A DNA stretch of 64,000 nucleotides from Psychromonas sp. SA13A (lineage in GTDB: Bacteria; Pseudomonadota; Gammaproteobacteria; Enterobacterales; Psychromonadaceae). The stretch lies in assembly GCF_011378715.1 (NCBI RefSeq), contig NZ_WTKU01000008.1, forward strand, positions 103,359 through 167,358. Direction: 5' to 3'. The notes under the pieces are model-generated. The model made no database searches, was not told the origin of the DNA, and was given only the letters and a program-made list of their open reading frames with translations. The stretch's first letter is position 1. Each line of letters opens with the position of its first letter. Of the stretch, positions 27,542 through 37,727 are shown piece by piece. The position numbers were made by a program, and so were the translations under genes.

Positions 27542-27576
27542 TGAATATTTATACTTTAAAAGTGCGTAAATATTCA
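27542..27576. promoter_or_regulatory. Inverted repeat upstream of hisC, candidate LysR operator
   Basis: A perfect 10-bp inverted repeat, TGAATATTTA (27542-27551) and TAAATATTCA (27567-27576), separated by 15 bases. It lies 45-79 bases before the hisC start in the divergent hisC-lysR interval. Position and dyad symmetry suit a LysR-type site, though the arms are AT-rich and could be chance. Confidence 0.4.
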
Positions 27577-27858
27577 GTTTTTGAATTGTAAGCGATTTAA
27601 ACAAATCTTCATTGAAAGAAGAAACGAAAAATTGGTATAGTAGGTATGCGAAAAGAACATAGCTTGATGATTGTATCTACTCATTGGTGACGAGGTAAGT
27701 GTTCTATTCGCATAAATTAACGTTTTAGTGCTGTGCATATTTCAAGTGTTGAATTAATTGATTAGGTTTAAAACCTTAAAGCTTATTATTTGAATAGCAA
27801 CACTAGCATTGAATGAAAACAATAACTGACTAATCTTTCACGTTATAAAAATGAGGTA

Positions 27859-28731
27859 ATGATGGATAACCGTTTACCATCTACAAAGGAGATGCAGGCA
27901 TTTATTGTTACTGCCGAACATTTAAAGTTTACTGTCGCGGCACAAATTTTAAATTTAACGCAGGGTGCAGTCAGTCGTCAGATTATTTCACTTGAGAAAA
28001 AATTAAATATTCCTCTATTTCATCGTCACGCTCGTGGCTTGAGTTTAACTGATAAAGGCAAAGATTTTTTGCCGTTAGTTAAGCAAGTGATTAATCAGAT
28101 GAAAAGTGCGGTCGAAAAAGTATCTGATATTAAACCTATCATTAGATTAAAAGTGCCTAGTTGCATTACCACATGGCTATTACCCCAAATAATGGCATTT
28201 CAGCAAGCATTCCCAGATATTGCCGTAGAGCTAACTTCATCCATTAAACATGATATCAATTTTGCCTTTGAGTCCTTTGATGCTGCTATTTGCTATTGCA
28301 CGGTTATTAAAGATAAAAACTTAAGTAGTCAGCTACTGTTTGAAGAATATTTAACACCGGTGTGTTCTCCCTCTTTATTAACTGAGGCACAAACACAGCT
28401 GAGTATCGAAGAGATGGGGCAATTACCATGGTTGCATGCAACACCACAGCAAAGTGATTGGAGTTTATGGTTGAATGAAGCCGGTTGTGCATCATTAACC
28501 GCCAAACATCATCAAAATTTTGCAACGTTAGATTTGGCAGTTGGCGCAGCTATTCAGGGGTTTGGGATTAGTATCGGGGATGTCACGCTAGCTGCTTCTG
28601 AGCTTGAAGCTGGAAGACTTTGTCAGCCTCATTCATTGCAGGTTAAATCTGGAAAGGGCTATTATTTTGTTTTCCCAAAGGTCACTAATAACCTCACATT
28701 ACAAAATTTAATCAATTGGTTAGATAGCTGA
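27859..28731 (+). CDS. LysR-family transcriptional regulator (GcvA-like)
   Basis: A 290-residue regulator. The N-terminal winged helix has MQAFIVTAEHLKFTVAAQIL, LTQGAVSRQIISLEKKL and PLFHRHARGLSLTDKG, as in the GcvA-like branch. The effector domain (about 90-290) contains SCITTWLLPQIMAFQQAFPD and the late segment AAIQGFGISIGD. It is divergent from hisC and probably controls that operon and itself. Two ATG codons at 27859 and 27862 compete; GAGG is better spaced for the second. Confidence 0.87.
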   Translation: MMDNRLPSTKEMQAFIVTAEHLKFTVAAQILNLTQGAVSRQIISLEKKLNIPLFHRHARGLSLTDKGKDFLPLVKQVINQMKSAVEKVSDIKPIIRLKVPSCITTWLLPQIMAFQQAFPDIAVELTSSIKHDINFAFESFDAAICYCTVIKDKNLSSQLLFEEYLTPVCSPSLLTEAQTQLSIEEMGQLPWLHATPQQSDWSLWLNEAGCASLTAKHHQNFATLDLAVGAAIQGFGISIGDVTLAASELEAGRLCQPHSLQVKSGKGYYFVFPKVTNNLTLQNLINWLDS

Positions 28732-28790
28732 TAGTCTTATTTTTAGCCTTATTTTATTAAAAATAATGGAATAAAAATGTAATGCATAAA

Positions 28791-28823
28791 AAAATCCGAG
28801 AGCAGAAGCTGTTCTCGGATTTT
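28791..28823. terminator. Bidirectional terminator between lysR and the RRM gene
   Basis: Perfect 11-bp stem AAAATCCGAGA (28791-28801) and TCTCGGATTTT (28813-28823) between convergent genes. Confidence 0.85.
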
Positions 28824-28910
28824 ATGTTATCTATCTACTCAACAAGCTCGTTCGATTAATAAGCTGCTTATTTTTAAAGCTACTTACTCTGAAACGAATA
28901 AAGCGCTAAG

Positions 28911-29402
28911 TTAATCGTTAGATTCTTCACGTGGTGTACGCTCATTTGCTTCACGTACTTTCAATGAACGTTCTTGGAACTCTTGTTCATTTAATGCTTG
29001 AATTGCATTGGCTGCATCACTTTCAGGCATTTCAACAAAACCAAAACCACGGCGTTTACCAGTATGTTTGTCCTTCATGAGACGCACTGAAATAACTTTA
29101 CCGTGTTCTGAAAACAGCGTACGGATTGCCATTTCATTTGCACGGTAAGGTAAATTACCAACATAAAGCGTGGTAGTTGCAAAGTCGCTTTCTGCATCGC
29201 TGGTTGCTGAAGCCGCTGCTGAGCTTGTACTTTTTGATGCAGTACTTGTGCTTGAATTTGCAAATTGAATTAAGAACCCACTAATGACAGCACCCGCAGC
29301 AAATAAAACTGCACCACCTAGTGTGATTGGAAGTAAAGTGATCACAGCTGCGCCAATAACGGCAACTGCAACAGAAAGCAACACTGGAGTGTTTGATTTC
29401 AT
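28911..29402 (-). CDS. Membrane-anchored RRM RNA-binding protein
   Basis: A 163-residue protein with two hydrophobic N-terminal segments (about 7-25 and 28-47). A Ser/Thr/Ala-rich linker (50-74) follows, then one RNA-recognition motif at about 77-153. RNP2 (LYVGNL) and RNP1 (RRGFGFVEM) are both intact with their aromatic residues. Small bacterial RRM proteins are usually soluble and cold-inducible; the anchor here would place RNA binding at the inner membrane. A GAGG ribosome-binding site precedes the ATG. The long upstream region could hold a regulated leader. Confidence 0.85.
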   Translation of the reverse strand: MKSNTPVLLSVAVAVIGAAVITLLPITLGGAVLFAAGAVISGFLIQFANSSTSTASKSTSSAAASATSDAESDFATTTLYVGNLPYRANEMAIRTLFSEHGKVISVRLMKDKHTGKRRGFGFVEMPESDAANAIQALNEQEFQERSLKVREANERTPREESND

Positions 29403-30152
29403 AATTTAATAACCTCAAAAAAATAATAAAAGAAAAATAACTAGAAACGTAAGTGTTTATTCAAAGACATTGTTTGAATTCATCACATAGTGCTTTAGAG
29501 AATGGTGGCTGTATCCTTGCCATTGTCAATCCATTAAAAGCTAAGCTATTGTATGTCAAAAAAACGATTTAGCGTTAATAGATTGGCAAATCCACTTTGA
29601 TCTTGTTGATGAAAAGTTAAAAATGTGAAGCAAGCCTCGCTGCTTATGCATGAAATATGACCGTTGGCTGCTGTTTTTTTATACTAAGTTTTATTTGCAT
29701 TGTAAAAGTTAAACTTTCGAACAGGTAAAATTATAGGATGTAAAATATTGACTTCAAATGATAAAGACGGAAGTGTTTAAAGATGGAGATTAAAACAGAA
29801 ATTAGCTAGAATGCACCGCAATTAAGCTGCGCAAATTAGGCGTGCTATCAACAGATATTAAAAATAAGCATTAAAGCCGCTTAATAACTGCAAAAATGCA
29901 GTGTTAAGTAATGCCAATGGTATCAAATATTCGATTTTAATTTTACGTTAAGAATACTTAGTTTGATGTAAAAATTGCTGTAAATGGTTGTTCCCTTTAC
30001 GAAACTGGCAATTAAAAACAAGCTATTTTAACAAGTAGAATAGATCTCTTAATAATTACGATTGGTATAAGCTGCGATAAAGTGGTTCTCAATTTTGAAG
30101 AACTTGTATCGCAATGCACAATGTCGTCACTAACAAGGTATTTAAAGTATTC
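29403..30152. other. 750-base intergenic region, no gene seen
   Basis: It lies between the divergent RRM gene (minus) and lepA (plus) and must hold both promoters. A TGGTATAAG extended -10-like element is at 30065-30072, without a convincing -35. No tRNA, repeat or long open frame was found. The length would allow a long 5' leader for the RRM gene, as in cold-shock genes, but I see no specific structure to prove it. Confidence 0.45.
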
Positions 30153-31949
30153 ATGAAAAATATTCGTAACTTTTCAATCATTGCCCATATCGACCATGGT
30201 AAATCCACATTGTCAGACCGTTTAATCAGTACTTGTGGTGGTTTAACCGAACGTGAAATGGCGGCACAAGTAACCGATTCTATGGATATTGAGCGCGAAC
30301 GTGGTATTACCATTAAAGCGCAAAGTGTAACTCTGGATTATAAAGCTAAAGATGGTGAAACTTACCAACTTAACTTCATCGATACCCCTGGACACGTAGA
30401 TTTCTCTTACGAAGTATCACGTTCTTTAGCGGCTTGTGAAGGCGCGTTATTGGTAGTTGATGCTGGACAAGGCGTAGAAGCACAAACATTAGCAAACTGT
30501 TACACCGCATTAGAAATGAACTTAGAAGTGGTACCGATTTTAAATAAAATCGATTTGCCGGCTGCTGAACCTGATCGTGTTGCTGAAGAAATTGAAGACA
30601 TTGTTGGTATCGATGCAACAGATGCGGTTCGTTGTTCAGCTAAAACGGGTCTAGGTATTGATTTAGTATTAGAAGAAATAGTACGCATGATCCCGCCACC
30701 TGTTGGCGATCTTAATGGTCCACTTCAAGCATTAATTATTGATTCATGGTTTGATAACTACCAAGGTGTTGTGTCATTGGTACGTATCAAGCACGGCCAA
30801 ATTAAAGTTGGCGATAGAATGAAAGTAATGACCACGGGTCAAGTTCATTTAGTGACTAAAGTGGGTTACTTCACGCCGAAACAGAAAGAAACAGGTATTT
30901 TGAAAGCAGGCGAAGTAGGTTATGTGATCTCTGGTATTAAAGATATTTTAGGTGCACCAGTAGGTGATACGTTAACACTTGCCGATAATCCATCACCAAA
31001 AGCATTACCTGGTTTTAAACGTGTTCAGCCACAAGTTTACGCGGGTTTATTCCCTGTAAGCTCTGATGATTATGAAAACTTCCGTGATGCTTTGAGTAAA
31101 TTGAGTATTAATGATGCTTCATTATTATATGAGCCAGAAAACTCGTCTGCACTAGGTTTTGGTTTCCGTTGTGGTTTCCTTGGTTTATTACATATGGAGA
31201 TCATTCAAGAACGCTTAGAGCGTGAATACGATATTGATTTGATCACGACCGCACCAACGGTTATTTTCGAAGTAGAAAAAAATAATGGTGAAATAGAATA
31301 CGTTGATAGCCCAGCTAAATTGCCTGCTACCAATGACATTAATGAGATTCGTGAACCAATTGCTGAATGTAATATTTTAGTACCGCAAGCTTACCTAGGT
31401 AATGTCATCACGTTATGTATCAACAAACGTGGTGTACAAACTAAGATGGCGTATCACGGTAATCAAGTTGCATTAACTTATGAAATCCCAATGGGTGAAG
31501 TTGTAATGGACTTCTTCGACCGTTTAAAATCAACCAGCCGTGGTTATGCCTCATTAGAGTATAATTTTATACGTTATCAGTTAGCTGACATGGTACGTGT
31601 AGACGTTATGATCAATGGCGATCGTGTTGATGCCTTAGCATTAATTACACACCGTGATAACTCAGAAACATACGGGCGTGAGTTAGTTGAAAAAATGAAA
31701 GAGCTCATTCCTCGTCAAATGTTTAATATTGCAATACAAGCAGCGATTGGCAGTAAAATTATTGCTCGTTCAACGGTTAAACAGTTGACCAAAAATGTAT
31801 TAGCAAAATGTTACGGTGGTGATATTAGCCGTAAGAAAAAACTGCTGAAGAAACAGAAAGAGGGTAAAAAACGCATGAAGTCTGTGGGTAATGTTGATGT
31901 GCCTCAAGAGGCTTTCTTAGCCGTATTACACATAGGTAAAGATAAGTAG
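30153..31949 (+). CDS. lepA: Elongation factor 4 (LepA) ribosome back-translocase GTPase
   Basis: A 598-residue translational GTPase. G1 is [10 protein letters not shown]2 is in RGITIK, G3 [13 protein letters not shown]4 NKIDLP and G5 SAKTG. The LepA-specific C-terminal domain ends [22 protein letters not shown]. It is near identical in layout to E. coli LepA (599). The open frame extends to 30114, but the ATG at 30153 (MKNIRNFSI) matches the family start. It is first in the lepA-lepB-rnc-era-recO-pdxJ series, though hairpins separate it from lepB. Confidence 0.96.
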   Translation: MKNIRNFSIIAHIDHGKSTLSDRLISTCGGLTEREMAAQVTDSMDIERERGITIKAQSVTLDYKAKDGETYQLNFIDTPGHVDFSYEVSRSLAACEGALLVVDAGQGVEAQTLANCYTALEMNLEVVPILNKIDLPAAEPDRVAEEIEDIVGIDATDAVRCSAKTGLGIDLVLEEIVRMIPPPVGDLNGPLQALIIDSWFDNYQGVVSLVRIKHGQIKVGDRMKVMTTGQVHLVTKVGYFTPKQKETGILKAGEVGYVISGIKDILGAPVGDTLTLADNPSPKALPGFKRVQPQVYAGLFPVSSDDYENFRDALSKLSINDASLLYEPENSSALGFGFRCGFLGLLHMEIIQERLEREYDIDLITTAPTVIFEVEKNNGEIEYVDSPAKLPATNDINEIREPIAECNILVPQAYLGNVITLCINKRGVQTKMAYHGNQVALTYEIPMGEVVMDFFDRLKSTSRGYASLEYNFIRYQLADMVRVDVMINGDRVDALALITHRDNSETYGRELVEKMKELIPRQMFNIAIQAAIGSKIIARSTVKQLTKNVLAKCYGGDISRKKKLLKKQKEGKKRMKSVGNVDVPQEAFLAVLHIGKDK

Positions 31950-31954
31950 TCTTC

Positions 31955-32036
31955 AATTGCTAACCCCCTTGTTAAGCAAAAGGGCGATAGCAATTAATAA
32001 AAGCTAATGCGCTGGTTTATTAACCCGCGCATTTTG
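31955..32036 (+). terminator. Two hairpins between lepA and lepB
   Basis: The first hairpin pairs AATTGCTA (31955-31962) with TAGCAATT (31988-31995), with an inner CCCTT/AAGGG stem. The second pairs AATGCGC (32006-32012) with GCGCATT (32027-32033), with inner GGTT/AACC, followed by a few T residues. The second could act as a partial terminator, lowering lepB expression or giving lepB its own promoter. Confidence 0.5.
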
Positions 32037-32104
32037 TATTTTAAACGAGTCATATTAGTTAAAAATATTAATTAATATGATTTATAAAATTGATAGGAAA
32101 AAAA

Positions 32105-33025
32105 ATGGCAAATTCATTTGCATTGATATTAGTGGTTTTAACGCTCTTAACCGGCGCGGCCTGGCTGTTTGATAAAATAAAGTGGGCGAAAAAGCGTAAA
32201 CAGGCTTATGCCGATTTTCAAGCGCAATCTGAAATAGAATTAGACGATAAAACCTTAGCTAAAATGTACCCGGAAAATCCAATTATTGAGAATGCTCGTA
32301 GCTTATTTCCAGTGATTGCAACGGTATTTATTTTACGTTCATTTATTTATGAACCGTTTCAAATTCCATCCGGGTCGATGATGCCAACGCTGTTGGTGGG
32401 GGATTTTATTCTCGTTGAGAAATTCTCATACGGCATTAAAGAACCTGTTTGGCAAAACACACTTATACCGACGGGGCATCCAGAACGTGGTGATGTTGCT
32501 GTATTTAAATACCCTGAAGATCAACGCGTTGATTTTATTAAACGCGTGGTGGGGTTACCTGGTGATCGTATTGTTTATAAAGATAAACAGTTGTACATCA
32601 TTGCTGCCTGTGAAGAAGCCAAGTGCGGTGATTATAAAAAGTTAGACATGGAATTCCTAGGGGAACAAAACTTCAAACATGAAGCAAATACTGTCAAAGT
32701 TTATTCAGAAGTATTAGGTGACGTGAAACATCAGTTATTAATCAATCCATTACGTGGTGAGCCTGTGCAAGCTTATTTCCAACAAAAAGATGTCACAACT
32801 TATGCTTATGAGTGGGTGGTACCGGAAGGTAATTATTTTGTGATGGGTGATAACCGTGACAACAGCCGTGATAGCCGCTTTTGGGGATTTGTACCTGAGC
32901 GTAATTTAGTCGGTAAAGCCGTTGCTAAATGGATCAGCTTTGAGTTTGACCGTGGTGCTGATAGTTTCTTACCGAGTTGGGTACCAAGTAATGTACGTTT
33001 TGAACGTATAGGTAGCATAAAATGA
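32105..33025 (+). CDS. lepB: Signal peptidase I
   Basis: A 306-residue inner-membrane protease that removes signal peptides on the periplasmic side. It has two N-terminal transmembrane helices (about 5-20 and 58-75). The catalytic Ser91 is in IPSGSMMPT, Lys146 in [11 protein letters not shown], and the late motif is [12 protein letters not shown]. The frame opens at 32090, but the ATG at 32105 has AGGAAAA right upstream and gives the usual N-terminus. Its last bases overlap the rnc start (ATGA). Confidence 0.95.
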   Translation: MANSFALILVVLTLLTGAAWLFDKIKWAKKRKQAYADFQAQSEIELDDKTLAKMYPENPIIENARSLFPVIATVFILRSFIYEPFQIPSGSMMPTLLVGDFILVEKFSYGIKEPVWQNTLIPTGHPERGDVAVFKYPEDQRVDFIKRVVGLPGDRIVYKDKQLYIIAACEEAKCGDYKKLDMEFLGEQNFKHEANTVKVYSEVLGDVKHQLLINPLRGEPVQAYFQQKDVTTYAYEWVVPEGNYFVMGDNRDNSRDSRFWGFVPERNLVGKAVAKWISFEFDRGADSFLPSWVPSNVRFERIGSIK

Positions 33026-33708
33026 AGATCAAAGAACAAGAATTAAAACGTTTAGAGAAGCGTATTGGATATGAATTTTCAGATTTCTCATTATTAAAAC
33101 AAGCACTAACACATCGAAGTGCATTGGGTTTACATAATGAACGATTAGAATTTTTAGGTGATTCAATTTTAAGTTTTGCTATCTCGACTGATTTATATAA
33201 ACGTTTTCCTAAAGTGGACGAAGGCGACTTAAGCCGTATGCGTGCCACCTTAGTTTGTGGAAAAATGTTGTCAGAAGTTGGGCGTGAATTTGTATTAAGT
33301 GACTGCTTAATTTTAGGTCCTGGTGAACTAAAAAGTGGTGGATTCCGTCGTGACTCAATTATTGCTGACGGTGTGGAAGCAATTATCGGTGCGGTTTTTT
33401 TAGATTCTAATATCGATACTGCAAACAAGCTGGTATTGAGTTGGTTTGAAAGTCGCCTTAAGACAATTCAACCAGGAATTAGCCAGAAAGACCCTAAAAC
33501 TCGCCTACAAGAGCACTTACAATCGCGTAAACAAGCATTGCCACTTTATGAAGTATTAGATGTAAAAGGTGAAGCGCACAACCAACAATTTACCATGAGT
33601 TGTCAAATTGAAGGCATGAAGCAAGTGCAAGGTAAAGGCACTAGTCGTCGTAAAGCTGAACAAGTCGCGGCGAAAAACATGTTAACTGCATTATTAGGTG
33701 AGCAATAA
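33022..33708 (+). CDS. rnc: Ribonuclease III
   Basis: A 228-residue double-strand-specific endoribonuclease that processes rRNA and many mRNAs. The catalytic domain has the signature [14 protein letters not shown], and the second acidic cluster is in [14 protein letters not shown]. The double-stranded RNA-binding domain covers about 155-225 ([31 protein letters not shown]). Its start overlaps lepB by four bases. Its stop overlaps the ATG of a 23-codon open frame (TAATG). Confidence 0.95.
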   Translation: MKIKEQELKRLEKRIGYEFSDFSLLKQALTHRSALGLHNERLEFLGDSILSFAISTDLYKRFPKVDEGDLSRMRATLVCGKMLSEVGREFVLSDCLILGPGELKSGGFRRDSIIADGVEAIIGAVFLDSNIDTANKLVLSWFESRLKTIQPGISQKDPKTRLQEHLQSRKQALPLYEVLDVKGEAHNQQFTMSCQIEGMKQVQGKGTSRRKAEQVAAKNMLTALLGEQ

Positions 33709-33779
33709 TGTTACTACTCAATACTATTTATTTACCTGTACTTTTAACTTTAACTTTCATCTATTTAGGAGCTAAATAA
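33708..33779 (+). CDS. Candidate 23-residue hydrophobic microprotein between rnc and era
   Basis: The frame [20 protein letters not shown], then GAK, fills the rnc-era gap exactly. Its ATG shares the A of the rnc stop (TAATG). Its TAA shares the last A with the era ATG (TAATG). An AGGTGAG ribosome-binding site lies 7 bases before its ATG, at the end of rnc. The era ribosome-binding site AGGAGC is inside its last codons. The product would be one transmembrane helix. It may be a real small membrane protein, or a coupling leader that carries ribosomes from rnc to era. A chance frame of this size is possible, but the double overlap is not expected by chance. Confidence 0.5.
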   Translation: MLLLNTIYLPVLLTLTFIYLGAK

Positions 33780-34681
33780 TGACACAAAAATGTGGCTTAG
33801 TCGCAATCGTCGGGCGCCCTAATGTAGGGAAATCAACGCTTATTAATGCATTACTTGGACAAAAAGTAAGTATCACTTCGCGTAAAGCACAAACGACGCG
33901 TCACCGTATTCTAGGTATCGATACAGATGGTGATTACCAAACTGTTTTTGTTGATACTCCTGGATTACATATTGAAGAAAAGCGCGCCATTAACCGTTTA
34001 ATGAACCGTGCCGCATCAAGTTCTATCAATGATGTTGAAATGATAGTGTTTGTGGTTGAAGGTACACATTGGACTGCCGATGACGAGATGGTATTAAAAA
34101 AATTCCAGTACTTAAAATGTCCGGTTATTTTAGCGGTTAATAAAATTGATAATGTAGAAGACAAAGAGTTATTGCTGCCACATTTACAGAAAATCGGTAA
34201 ACTTTATGACTTTGCTCATATATTACCTATGTCCGCTAAATCCGGTGATAACGTTGAAAAAATTCGTGAATGGGCAAAAGCCGTGTTACCGGAGTCTGAG
34301 TTTTATTTTCCAGAAGATTATATTACTGACCGTTCATCTCGATTCATGGCGTCAGAAATTGTACGTGAAAAATTAATGCGCTTCTTAGGTGATGAATTAC
34401 CTTATTCTGTGACCGTAGAAATAGAACAATTTAAACAAAAAGCCAATGGACTTTTACATATTAATGCACTTATTTTAGTTGAGCGTGATGGCCAAAAACG
34501 TATGGTGATTGGTAATAAAGGCGAAAAACTAAAAGCGATTGGAAAACAAGCGCGACTAGACATGGAAGAATTATTTGACTCAAAAGTATTCTTAGAAATC
34601 TGGGTTAAAGTTAAATCGGGTTGGGCAGATGATGACAGAGCGCTACGTTCGCTTGGTTACGGTGACGATTACAACGGTTAA
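33779..34681 (+). CDS. era: GTPase Era
   Basis: A 300-residue ribosome-assembly GTPase that binds 16S rRNA. G1 is [10 protein letters not shown]3 is DTPGLH, G4 is NKID and G5 MSAKSG. A C-terminal KH domain holds the signature [17 protein letters not shown]. Length matches E. coli Era (301). The ribosome-binding site AGGAGC is strong. It is followed by recO after 16 bases. Confidence 0.96.
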   Translation: MTQKCGLVAIVGRPNVGKSTLINALLGQKVSITSRKAQTTRHRILGIDTDGDYQTVFVDTPGLHIEEKRAINRLMNRAASSSINDVEMIVFVVEGTHWTADDEMVLKKFQYLKCPVILAVNKIDNVEDKELLLPHLQKIGKLYDFAHILPMSAKSGDNVEKIREWAKAVLPESEFYFPEDYITDRSSRFMASEIVREKLMRFLGDELPYSVTVEIEQFKQKANGLLHINALILVERDGQKRMVIGNKGEKLKAIGKQARLDMEELFDSKVFLEIWVKVKSGWADDDRALRSLGYGDDYNG

Positions 34682-34697
34682 TACAGCGGCGTAATTT

Positions 34698-35399
34698 ATG
34701 TCCATAGAATGCCATAATGCATTTATATTACACCGACGTCCCTATGGCGAAACCAGTCAAATTGTTGATTTGTTTTGCCAAGATGTCGGTAAAGTTAGCC
34801 TTGTTTTTAAAGGTGGTCGCAGCAGTACTCGTATGAAACGCGGTATGGCACAACCATTCACACTACTACTCGCTAGTTACTTTGGTCGTAGTAGTTTGAA
34901 GACAGTTAAGTCATTAGAAGCACAAACACAGGTGGTACCTTTACAGGGGCAACGTTTGTATATTGCGATGTATATGAATGAACTGTTATATCGCCTATTA
35001 CAAGCTGAAACTGCTTGTGATGGTTTATTTGAGTGCTACCAACGCACTTTGATCAGTGTCGCTCGAGACGATGATCCGCAAAAAGCCCTGCGCTTATTTG
35101 AATTAACATTATTAGAAACGCTCGGTTATGGTGTTAATTTTGATCACGATGTATACAGTGATGAAGCGATTGAAGCAGGCTTTCAATATCAATATAAACA
35201 ACAGCTTGGTTTTTTTGCTAAGCAGGCTATTTGTAACCCTCAACAGGTTTATGATGGTGCAGATATAATTAACTTATCACAGCGTAAGCTTGATAATGAA
35301 GCCACATTAAAGATGGCTAAGCGCTTTTGTCGACAGGCACTTGCTAACTTATTAGGTGATAAACCATTACATAGCCGTGCTTTGTTTGCGGCCAAATAA
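34698..35399 (+). CDS. recO: DNA repair protein RecO
   Basis: A 233-residue RecFOR-pathway mediator that loads RecA with RecR and anneals SSB-coated strands. The N-terminal OB fold begins [19 protein letters not shown] with KGGRSS following. The helical domain includes [12 protein letters not shown] and [18 protein letters not shown]. The zinc-binding cysteines of some RecO proteins are not present, as in enterobacterial forms. It is in the canonical place between era and pdxJ. Confidence 0.93.
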   Translation: MSIECHNAFILHRRPYGETSQIVDLFCQDVGKVSLVFKGGRSSTRMKRGMAQPFTLLLASYFGRSSLKTVKSLEAQTQVVPLQGQRLYIAMYMNELLYRLLQAETACDGLFECYQRTLISVARDDDPQKALRLFELTLLETLGYGVNFDHDVYSDEAIEAGFQYQYKQQLGFFAKQAICNPQQVYDGADIINLSQRKLDNEATLKMAKRFCRQALANLLGDKPLHSRALFAAK

Positions 35400-35418
35400 A
35401 TACAATAAAGGAAAGAGC

Positions 35419-36159
35419 ATGAGCAAAATATTATTAGGTGTGAATATCGACCATGTTGCAACACTTCGTAATGCACGTGGTACATGTTATCCAGAACCTG
35501 CACATTTAGCGGCGGTAGCTGAAACCTCTGGTGCAGATGGTATTACTATTCATATTCGTGAGGATCGCCGTCATATTAACGATCGTGATGTTGCTGTACT
35601 GGCACAAACACTACAAACACGTATGAATTTAGAAATGGCAGTAACCGATGAAATGGTTGAGATTGCCTTAAAAACTAAACCTACTTTTGTTTGTTTAGTG
35701 CCTGAAAAGCGTGAAGAATTGACGACAGAAGGTGGCTTAGATGTTGTCGGTAATTACGACAAAATAGCCGCAGCAGTGAGCCGTTTAAACGCCGCTAATA
35801 TTCAGGTAAGTTTATTCATTGACCCAGAAGCTGCGCAAATAGATGCCGCTGTAAAAATGAAGGCTGCTTATGTTGAATTGCATACGGGTCAATATGCTGA
35901 TGCCAAAACGGAAGAGATTCAAGAAGCTGAATTAGCACGTGTTGCTAAAGCCGCAACTTATGGTCATCAAGCGGGTATTAAAGTGAATGCTGGGCATGGT
36001 TTGAATTATCATAACGTTAAACCGATTGCAGCTTTACCTGAGATTATTGAACTTAACATTGGTCACGCAATTGTTGCTCGTGCGTTAATTGATGGGTTTG
36101 CTGTTGCTGTTAGCGAAATGAAACGTTTAATGATTGAAGGCCGAAATCACAGTCTATAA
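35419..36159 (+). CDS. pdxJ: Pyridoxine 5'-phosphate synthase
   Basis: A 246-residue TIM-barrel enzyme that joins 1-deoxyxylulose-5-phosphate and 3-amino-2-oxopropyl phosphate to form the B6 ring. It has [54 protein letters not shown] and [10 protein letters not shown]. The open frame extends back to 35356 over the end of recO, but the ATG at 35419 with AAAGGAAAG before it fits the family. acpS, which usually follows, is absent here. Confidence 0.95.
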   Translation: MSKILLGVNIDHVATLRNARGTCYPEPAHLAAVAETSGADGITIHIREDRRHINDRDVAVLAQTLQTRMNLEMAVTDEMVEIALKTKPTFVCLVPEKREELTTEGGLDVVGNYDKIAAAVSRLNAANIQVSLFIDPEAAQIDAAVKMKAAYVELHTGQYADAKTEEIQEAELARVAKAATYGHQAGIKVNAGHGLNYHNVKPIAALPEIIELNIGHAIVARALIDGFAVAVSEMKRLMIEGRNHSL

Positions 36160-36293
36160 ATGACAGCCAACAAATCAACGTTTGAAGATAAGCATTAGTC
36201 ATTCAGAGAGATTAGTGCTTATTAATCTGCTTTTATTCGTAAGTTGGCAATTCAGAACACATTCCTTATTCTTCTCCTTTACAGAGGTGTCAC

Positions 36294-37520
36294 GTGAGTT
36301 CAGATCTTTATATTGAGCAATTACGCGCACAGTTTCCTATCTTAGATCAGCAAGTCAATGAGCATCAGCTGGTGTATCTTGATAATGCTGCTACTACGCA
36401 AAAACCACAGTCTGTGATTGATGCTATTTGTGATTATTATCAAACCAGTAATGCTAATGTGCATCGTGCAAGCCATGCCCTTAGTAACAAGGCAACTACA
36501 TGCTTTGAACAAAGCCGCACTAAAGTACAACAGTTTATTAATGCACGTCGTTCAGAAGAGATTATTTGGACTAAAGGTACAACAGAAGGCATTAATTTAT
36601 TAGCAAATATTTTTGCTCGGCAATTGCAAGCAGGCGATGAAATCATTATCAGTGCCCTTGAGCACCATGCCAATATTGTCCCTTGGCAAATGCTTGCTAA
36701 ACAAACGGGCGCTATCATTAAGGTTATTCCCTTAACTCAAGAGCATTGTTTAGATGTTGAAGCGTTTAAAGCATTATTAACCGCAAATACTAAACTGGTT
36801 TCTATTGCCCATGTTTCCAATGTTTTAGGTGTTATTAATCCAATTAAAAAAATAATTGATTTAGCGCATCAGAAAGGGGCTAAAGTCATTATTGATGGTG
36901 CCCAAGCAGTGGCGCACCTTGAGGTTGACGTACAAGGCTTAGATTGTGATTTTTACTTATTTTCCGGACATAAGTTATTTGGCCCAACGGGTATTGGTGT
37001 AATGTATGGAAAATATGATTTATTACAACAACTCCCTCCTTGGCAAGGCGGGGGAGAAATGATTGAGACGGTTAGCTTTGAACAGACGACTTATAATCGA
37101 CTGCCTTTTAAGTTTGAAGCTGGCACGCCTAATATTGCTGGCGCGATTGGTTTAGGCGCTGCCATTGATTTTGTAAATAGCTTAGAAAGAAGTGTTCTTG
37201 AAAAACATGAACAAATATTATTAGCTTATACCGAGGCTGCTTTAAAAGGGATACAAGATGTTGTTGTATTTGCTCAAGATTTAAATAAATCTGGTGCCAT
37301 TAGTTTTATTGTTAAAGGCGAACACAGTACTGATATTGCGATGTTATTAGATGCACAGGGCATTGCCGTTAGAAGTGGTTCACACTGCGCTATGCCATTG
37401 ATGTCAGTACTGCAATACAGTGGCACTATTCGTGTGTCATTTTCAGTCTATAACACGCTAGACGAAGCGAAAGTGTTTATTAAGGCACTACAAAACGTCA
37501 TTCAAATGTTGCAGGAATAA
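36294..37520 (+). CDS. Cysteine desulfurase, CsdA/SufS type
   Basis: A 408-residue PLP enzyme of the group II desulfurases that remove sulfur from cysteine for Fe-S cluster assembly. It has DNAATTQKP, TKGTTEGINLLA, the PLP lysine Lys227 in FSGHKLFGPTG, the EAGTPNIAG segment, and the persulfide cysteine Cys365 in RSGSHCAMP. It starts with GTG after AGAGGTG. No sufE or csdE is next to it. It faces the cystine importer gene across a shared terminator. CsdA and SufS cannot be cleanly separated by eye. Confidence 0.9.
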   Translation: MSSDLYIEQLRAQFPILDQQVNEHQLVYLDNAATTQKPQSVIDAICDYYQTSNANVHRASHALSNKATTCFEQSRTKVQQFINARRSEEIIWTKGTTEGINLLANIFARQLQAGDEIIISALEHHANIVPWQMLAKQTGAIIKVIPLTQEHCLDVEAFKALLTANTKLVSIAHVSNVLGVINPIKKIIDLAHQKGAKVIIDGAQAVAHLEVDVQGLDCDFYLFSGHKLFGPTGIGVMYGKYDLLQQLPPWQGGGEMIETVSFEQTTYNRLPFKFEAGTPNIAGAIGLGAAIDFVNSLERSVLEKHEQILLAYTEAALKGIQDVVVFAQDLNKSGAISFIVKGEHSTDIAMLLDAQGIAVRSGSHCAMPLMSVLQYSGTIRVSFSVYNTLDEAKVFIKALQNVIQMLQE

Positions 37521-37606
37521 ATCAAGCTAGGTCAAAAGGATACTAGATAAAAGGGCCATTAGATAAAAGTATTAAAGGTCGATTAAATTAAAAGTCTCAT
37601 CAAATT

Positions 37607-37662
37607 AAAAATCCCACTAATCTTCTCTGCTTTTTATTACAGAGAAGGGTAGTGGGACTTTT
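37607..37662. terminator. Bidirectional terminator between csdA-like and tcyP genes
   Basis: A long hairpin: AATCCCACTAATCTTCTCTG (37609-37628) against CAGAGAAGGGTAGTGGGA (37640-37657), with few mismatches and with A and T tracts on the two sides. It serves the convergent gene pair. Upstream, 37540-37606 holds short degenerate AGATAAAAG and ATTAAA repeats. Confidence 0.85.
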
Positions 37663-37727
37663 GTTTATTATGACGCTTTATTATTGAAATGAGCGCTAAC
37701 TGCTAACTATTGCAGTTAGTGCATCAA

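Noticed and set aside
30114-30152. N-terminal extension of LepA by 13 residues
   Set aside because: Known LepA proteins start at MKNIRNFSI; the extension has no family support.
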